Notes under the pieces: generated by a model
What the model was told of the DNA's origin: nothing
The model's database searches: none
The model's input: the letters and a program-made list of their open reading frames with translations, nothing else
Origin: Firmicutes bacterium UBA2595
GTDB taxonomy: Bacteria; Bacillota; Thermincolia; Thermincolales; UBA2595
NCBI GenBank assembly: GCA_002339745.1
Contig: DDKP01000135.1
Span: forward strand, 1 to 16,871
Length of the DNA: 16,871 nt
Direction: 5' to 3'
Shown: positions 15,049 through 16,871 of the stretch, one piece after another
Position numbering within the stretch: position 1 is the first letter of the stretch
Layout: each line of letters starts with the position of its first letter
Position numbers and translations under genes: made by a program

Positions 15049-15091
15049 CCGGTCAGGGCCAAGTGAACTACTGCGGGAGAGCCCTAACCGG
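15049..15091 (-). terminator. Terminator-like hairpin overlapping the 3' end of the HndB-type gene
   Basis: On the minus strand CCGGTTAGGGC (15091-15081) pairs with GCCCTGACCGG (15059-15049) over 11 pairs with one G-U. The ~21-base loop contains the TAG stop. The following TCCTTATTTTC is only moderately U-rich, so termination may be partial, or the hairpin may protect the 3' end. Confidence 0.55.
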
Positions 15092-15433
15092 CAGCAACAG
15101 GTCAGATACCGGTTCGCCTCCGAGAATATGTTCTTGCACAACTTTCTTTGCCTTTTCCGGTGTCATGCGGCCATAGATTACCGGTAGCCGGCCGGGTAAG
15201 GCAACTTCCACTATGGGCTCGAAAGTACACAAGCCTATACACCCTGTATAAGTAACTACAACCTTAGAGGAATCTTTAAGTTCTTCCCGCAGCTGTTCCA
15301 AAACTGGAGCCGCCCCCGCTTTCAAACCACATGTGCCCATTCCGACAGTAACACGGGGGGATTTCCTTGCTTCGTTCAGGCCTCGTTCAGATAATATTCT
15401 CTGCTTTAGGTGTTCCAATTCCTGCAGTGTCAT
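15068..15433 (-). CDS. hndB: Thioredoxin-like [2Fe-2S] ferredoxin domain protein, HndB type
   Basis: This 121-residue protein resembles HndB, a small thioredoxin-fold ferredoxin subunit of NAD(P)-reducing hydrogenase complexes. The signature is GMGTCG near residue 35 and TGCIGLC at 65-69, followed by FEP and a later VIYGRM. Only three cysteines occur (C35, C65, C69), whereas a classical NuoE-type site has four, so the cluster ligation is uncertain. The start is ATG 15433 because GGGGAGGG lies nine bases upstream and the resulting MTLQELEHLKQRI is typical. The frame is open to a GTG at 15490 with a weaker claim. It follows the NuoF/HndC gene after a terminator-like hairpin, so it may be transcribed separately or by readthrough. 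Confidence 0.82.
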   Translation of the reverse strand: MTLQELEHLKQRILSERGLNEARKSPRVTVGMGTCGLKAGAAPVLEQLREELKDSSKVVVTYTGCIGLCTFEPIVEVALPGRLPVIYGRMTPEKAKKVVQEHILGGEPVSDLLLPVRALPQ

Positions 15434-15442
15434 GAAAAAGTT

Positions 15443-15451
15443 CCCTCCCCT
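15443..15451 (-). promoter_or_regulatory. Ribosome binding site that decides the HndB-type start
   Basis: AGGGGAGGG on the minus strand is nine bases before the ATG at 15433. It favours this start over the in-frame GTG at 15490, which has AAAAGGAG eleven bases upstream. Confidence 0.7.
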
Positions 15452-15540
15452 GAAAAGATTGAGGCTCCGCTCTGTTGTAATCTTCGACACATATGCAGAA
15501 ACTCCTTTTGGTACACCGCTGCCTAATGTTGGCAGTGCAA

Positions 15541-15584
15541 AAAGGGTAAATGTACCCCCGATGCTCAGGAGCCATTTACCCTTT
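15541..15584 (-). terminator. Terminator hairpin downstream of the NuoF/HndC gene
   Basis: AAAGGGTAAATG and CATTTACCCTTT form a perfect 12-base stem with a 20-base loop that contains a small GCTC/GAGC inner stem. On the minus strand the right arm runs into TTTTT. It lies about 45 bases after the flavoprotein stop. The remainder of the interval 15434-15629 contains a short SD-led reading frame (15432-15492) and no clear promoter. Confidence 0.7.
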
Positions 15585-15629
15585 CTAAATTAATAATTTT
15601 TCCTGATAAGTTACGTTTTCCGGGACTTT

Positions 15630-16871
15630 CTACTTTTTAATAGCGTTGAAACGGCACTGTTTTATACACTCTTCGCACTTGATACACTTCTCCGGGTCAA
15701 TTTCATGCAACTCTCTTGGCTTCCCTTTTATTGCGCCGACCGGGCACACCTTAGCGCACAGCCCGCATTTTTTGCACTCTTCAGGTATTATGCGGATTTT
15801 ACTGAGCTTTTTGCACACCCCGGCAGGACAAACCTTGTCCCTCACGTGAGCCATGTATTCATCCTCAAAATACCTGATAGTACTCAGCACCGGGTTTGGC
15901 GCCGACTGTCCGAGACCACAGAGGGAGGTTTCCTTGATGCCGTGGCCCAGTTCCGTTAATTGGTCAATATCTTCCTCGCGACCGCGCCCTTCCGTTATCC
16001 GCTCCAGGATTTCCAGCATCCTCTTGGCGCCCACGCGGCATGGAGTACACTTACCGCATGACTCGTCACACATGAATTCCATGTAAAACTTGGCTATATC
16101 CACCATGCAGTCGCTGTCGTCCATGATGATCAGCCCACCGGAGCCCATCATTGAACCGGCTTCCAGCAGTGTATCATATTCGATGGGAATATCTATCAGC
16201 TTTGCGGGGATACACCCGCCGGACGGGCCGCCGGTTTGAGCCGCCTTAAATTCCCTTCCTTCCGGGATACCGCCCCCAATATCGTACACTATTTCCCTCA
16301 GGGAAATGCCCATGGGAACTTCAATTAACCCGGTGTTTCCTATTTTCCCTGCAAGAGCAAATACTTTTGTCCCTTTACTCTTTTCCGTGCCAAAACCGGC
16401 GTACCAGTCGGACCCATTTAAAATAATGGGAGGTATGTTGGCCAGTGTCTCGACATTATTGATGAGGGTCGGCCTGCCCCACAACCCTCTCTGGGCGGGG
16501 AACGGCGGGCGCGGCCTAGGCTCTCCCCTGTTACCTTCAATAGAGGTAATCAGGGCTGTTTCCTCCCCACAGACAAAAGCCCCGGCTCCCAGTCTTAAAT
16601 CGACATCGAAATCGAATCCTGTTCCAAACAGATTTTTTCCCAGCAGCCCCAGTTCTTTAGCCTGCTTAACAGCGGTGCTCAGCCGGTCAACCGCCACAGC
16701 ATACTCGGCCCTGACATAAACGAAACCTTGGCGGGCGCCTATGGCGTAACCGGCTATGGCCATGGCTTCCAGCACAGAATGTGGGTCTCCCTCCAGGATG
16801 CTCCTGTCCATAAAAGCGCCCGGGTCTCCTTCATCAGCATTACAGATAACATATTTTATATCACCGGGAGA
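15630..16871 (-). CDS. hndC: NuoF/HndC-type NADH-binding flavoprotein with C-terminal ferredoxin domain, 5' end cut
   Basis: The last 413 residues are visible and the gene continues beyond base 16871. The reading frame is open to the edge, encoding CNADEGDPGAF before the internal methionine at 16811. It is the NADH/FMN-binding diaphorase subunit of a multimeric complex such as an electron-bifurcating hydrogenase or a formate dehydrogenase. Visible are GAGAFVCGEETALI with SIEGNRGEPRPRPPFPA, the [4Fe-4S] ligands C272, C275, C278 and C318 (ESCGKCTPCRVG and SLCG, visible-fragment numbering), and two C-terminal [4Fe-4S] motifs, C366/369/372/376 and C396/399/402/406. That tail distinguishes HndC/HydB-type subunits from plain complex I NuoF. 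The family length is about 600, so roughly 180 N-terminal residues are missing. Which complex it serves cannot be told here. Confidence 0.93.
   Translation of the reverse strand, partial: SPGDIKYVICNADEGDPGAFMDRSILEGDPHSVLEAMAIAGYAIGARQGFVYVRAEYAVAVDRLSTAVKQAKELGLLGKNLFGTGFDFDVDLRLGAGAFVCGEETALITSIEGNRGEPRPRPPFPAQRGLWGRPTLINNVETLANIPPIILNGSDWYAGFGTEKSKGTKVFALAGKIGNTGLIEVPMGISLREIVYDIGGGIPEGREFKAAQTGGPSGGCIPAKLIDIPIEYDTLLEAGSMMGSGGLIIMDDSDCMVDIAKFYMEFMCDESCGKCTPCRVGAKRMLEILERITEGRGREEDIDQLTELGHGIKETSLCGLGQSAPNPVLSTIRYFEDEYMAHVRDKVCPAGVCKKLSKIRIIPEECKKCGLCAKVCPVGAIKGKPRELHEIDPEKCIKCEECIKQCRFNAIKK

Noticed and set aside
14864..15067. Possible riboswitch or T-box in the maf leader
   Set aside because: I found no conserved T-box sequence, aptamer core or terminator/antiterminator pair within it. 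Only a promoter and the preceding gene's hairpin can be supported.
15630..16811. Starting the flavoprotein at the ATG at 16811
   Set aside because: The frame stays open to the window edge and the upstream codons encode the conserved NuoF CNADEGDPGAF motif, so that methionine is internal.
1..16871. Mobile elements, CRISPR arrays, tRNA or rRNA genes
   Set aside because: No transposase, regularly spaced repeats, terminal inverted repeats with target duplications, or RNA gene signatures were seen. Genes are tightly packed and of one orientation.

Overview
The window reads as core chromosome of an anaerobic, spore-forming, rod-shaped member of the Firmicutes (Bacillota), most likely a Desulfotomaculum/Pelotomaculum-type Peptococcaceae or close clostridial relative. 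The reasons are a complete MinCDE set combined with a SpoIVFA/SpoIVFB sporulation pair, a maf-radC-mreBCD-PBP2 order typical of Gram-positives, a HndC/HydB-type NADH flavoprotein as in hydrogenase or formate dehydrogenase complexes, and strong AGGAGG-type ribosome binding sites. The genus is inference. All sixteen protein genes lie on the minus strand, so transcription runs from high to low coordinates. Every large plus-strand frame is a shadow.

Region by region, in the direction of transcription. (1) 16871-15049: the 3' part of a NuoF/HndC flavoprotein gene, a hairpin terminator, a small thioredoxin-like [2Fe-2S] protein (HndB type), and a terminator-like hairpin. (2) 15022-8967: a promoter, then maf, radC, mreB, mreC, mreD and mrdA (PBP2), closed by a strong intrinsic terminator. 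This is a cell-elongation operon with two housekeeping genes in front. (3) 8877-7158: minC, minD and minE, the division-site selection system, closed by a terminator whose stem contains the minE stop codon. (4) 7142-5875: rodA as a single-gene unit with its own promoter and terminator. (5) 5845-4094: spoIVFA and spoIVFB overlapping by ATGA; these control the mother-cell protease that activates pro-sigma-K. (6) 4069-1: a promoter, then a B12-domain-like radical SAM protein (TIGR03960 type), its DUF2344/TIGR03936 partner overlapping by 14 bases, and ribonuclease G, which runs off the left edge.

Together the genes cover the elongasome (MreBCD, RodA, PBP2), placement of the septum (MinCDE), and a late sporulation checkpoint (SpoIVFAB), flanked by redox and RNA-processing genes. 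No mobile element, CRISPR array, tRNA or rRNA is visible, and no stretch over 300 bases lacks a gene. The least understood part is the radical SAM/DUF2344 pair coupled to ribonuclease G. Other points of interest are a MinC that appears to lack its N-terminal FtsZ-inhibiting domain, a SpoIVFA M23 domain with one catalytic His replaced, a charged coiled-coil insert in PBP2, and several RNA hairpins that overlap coding ends.
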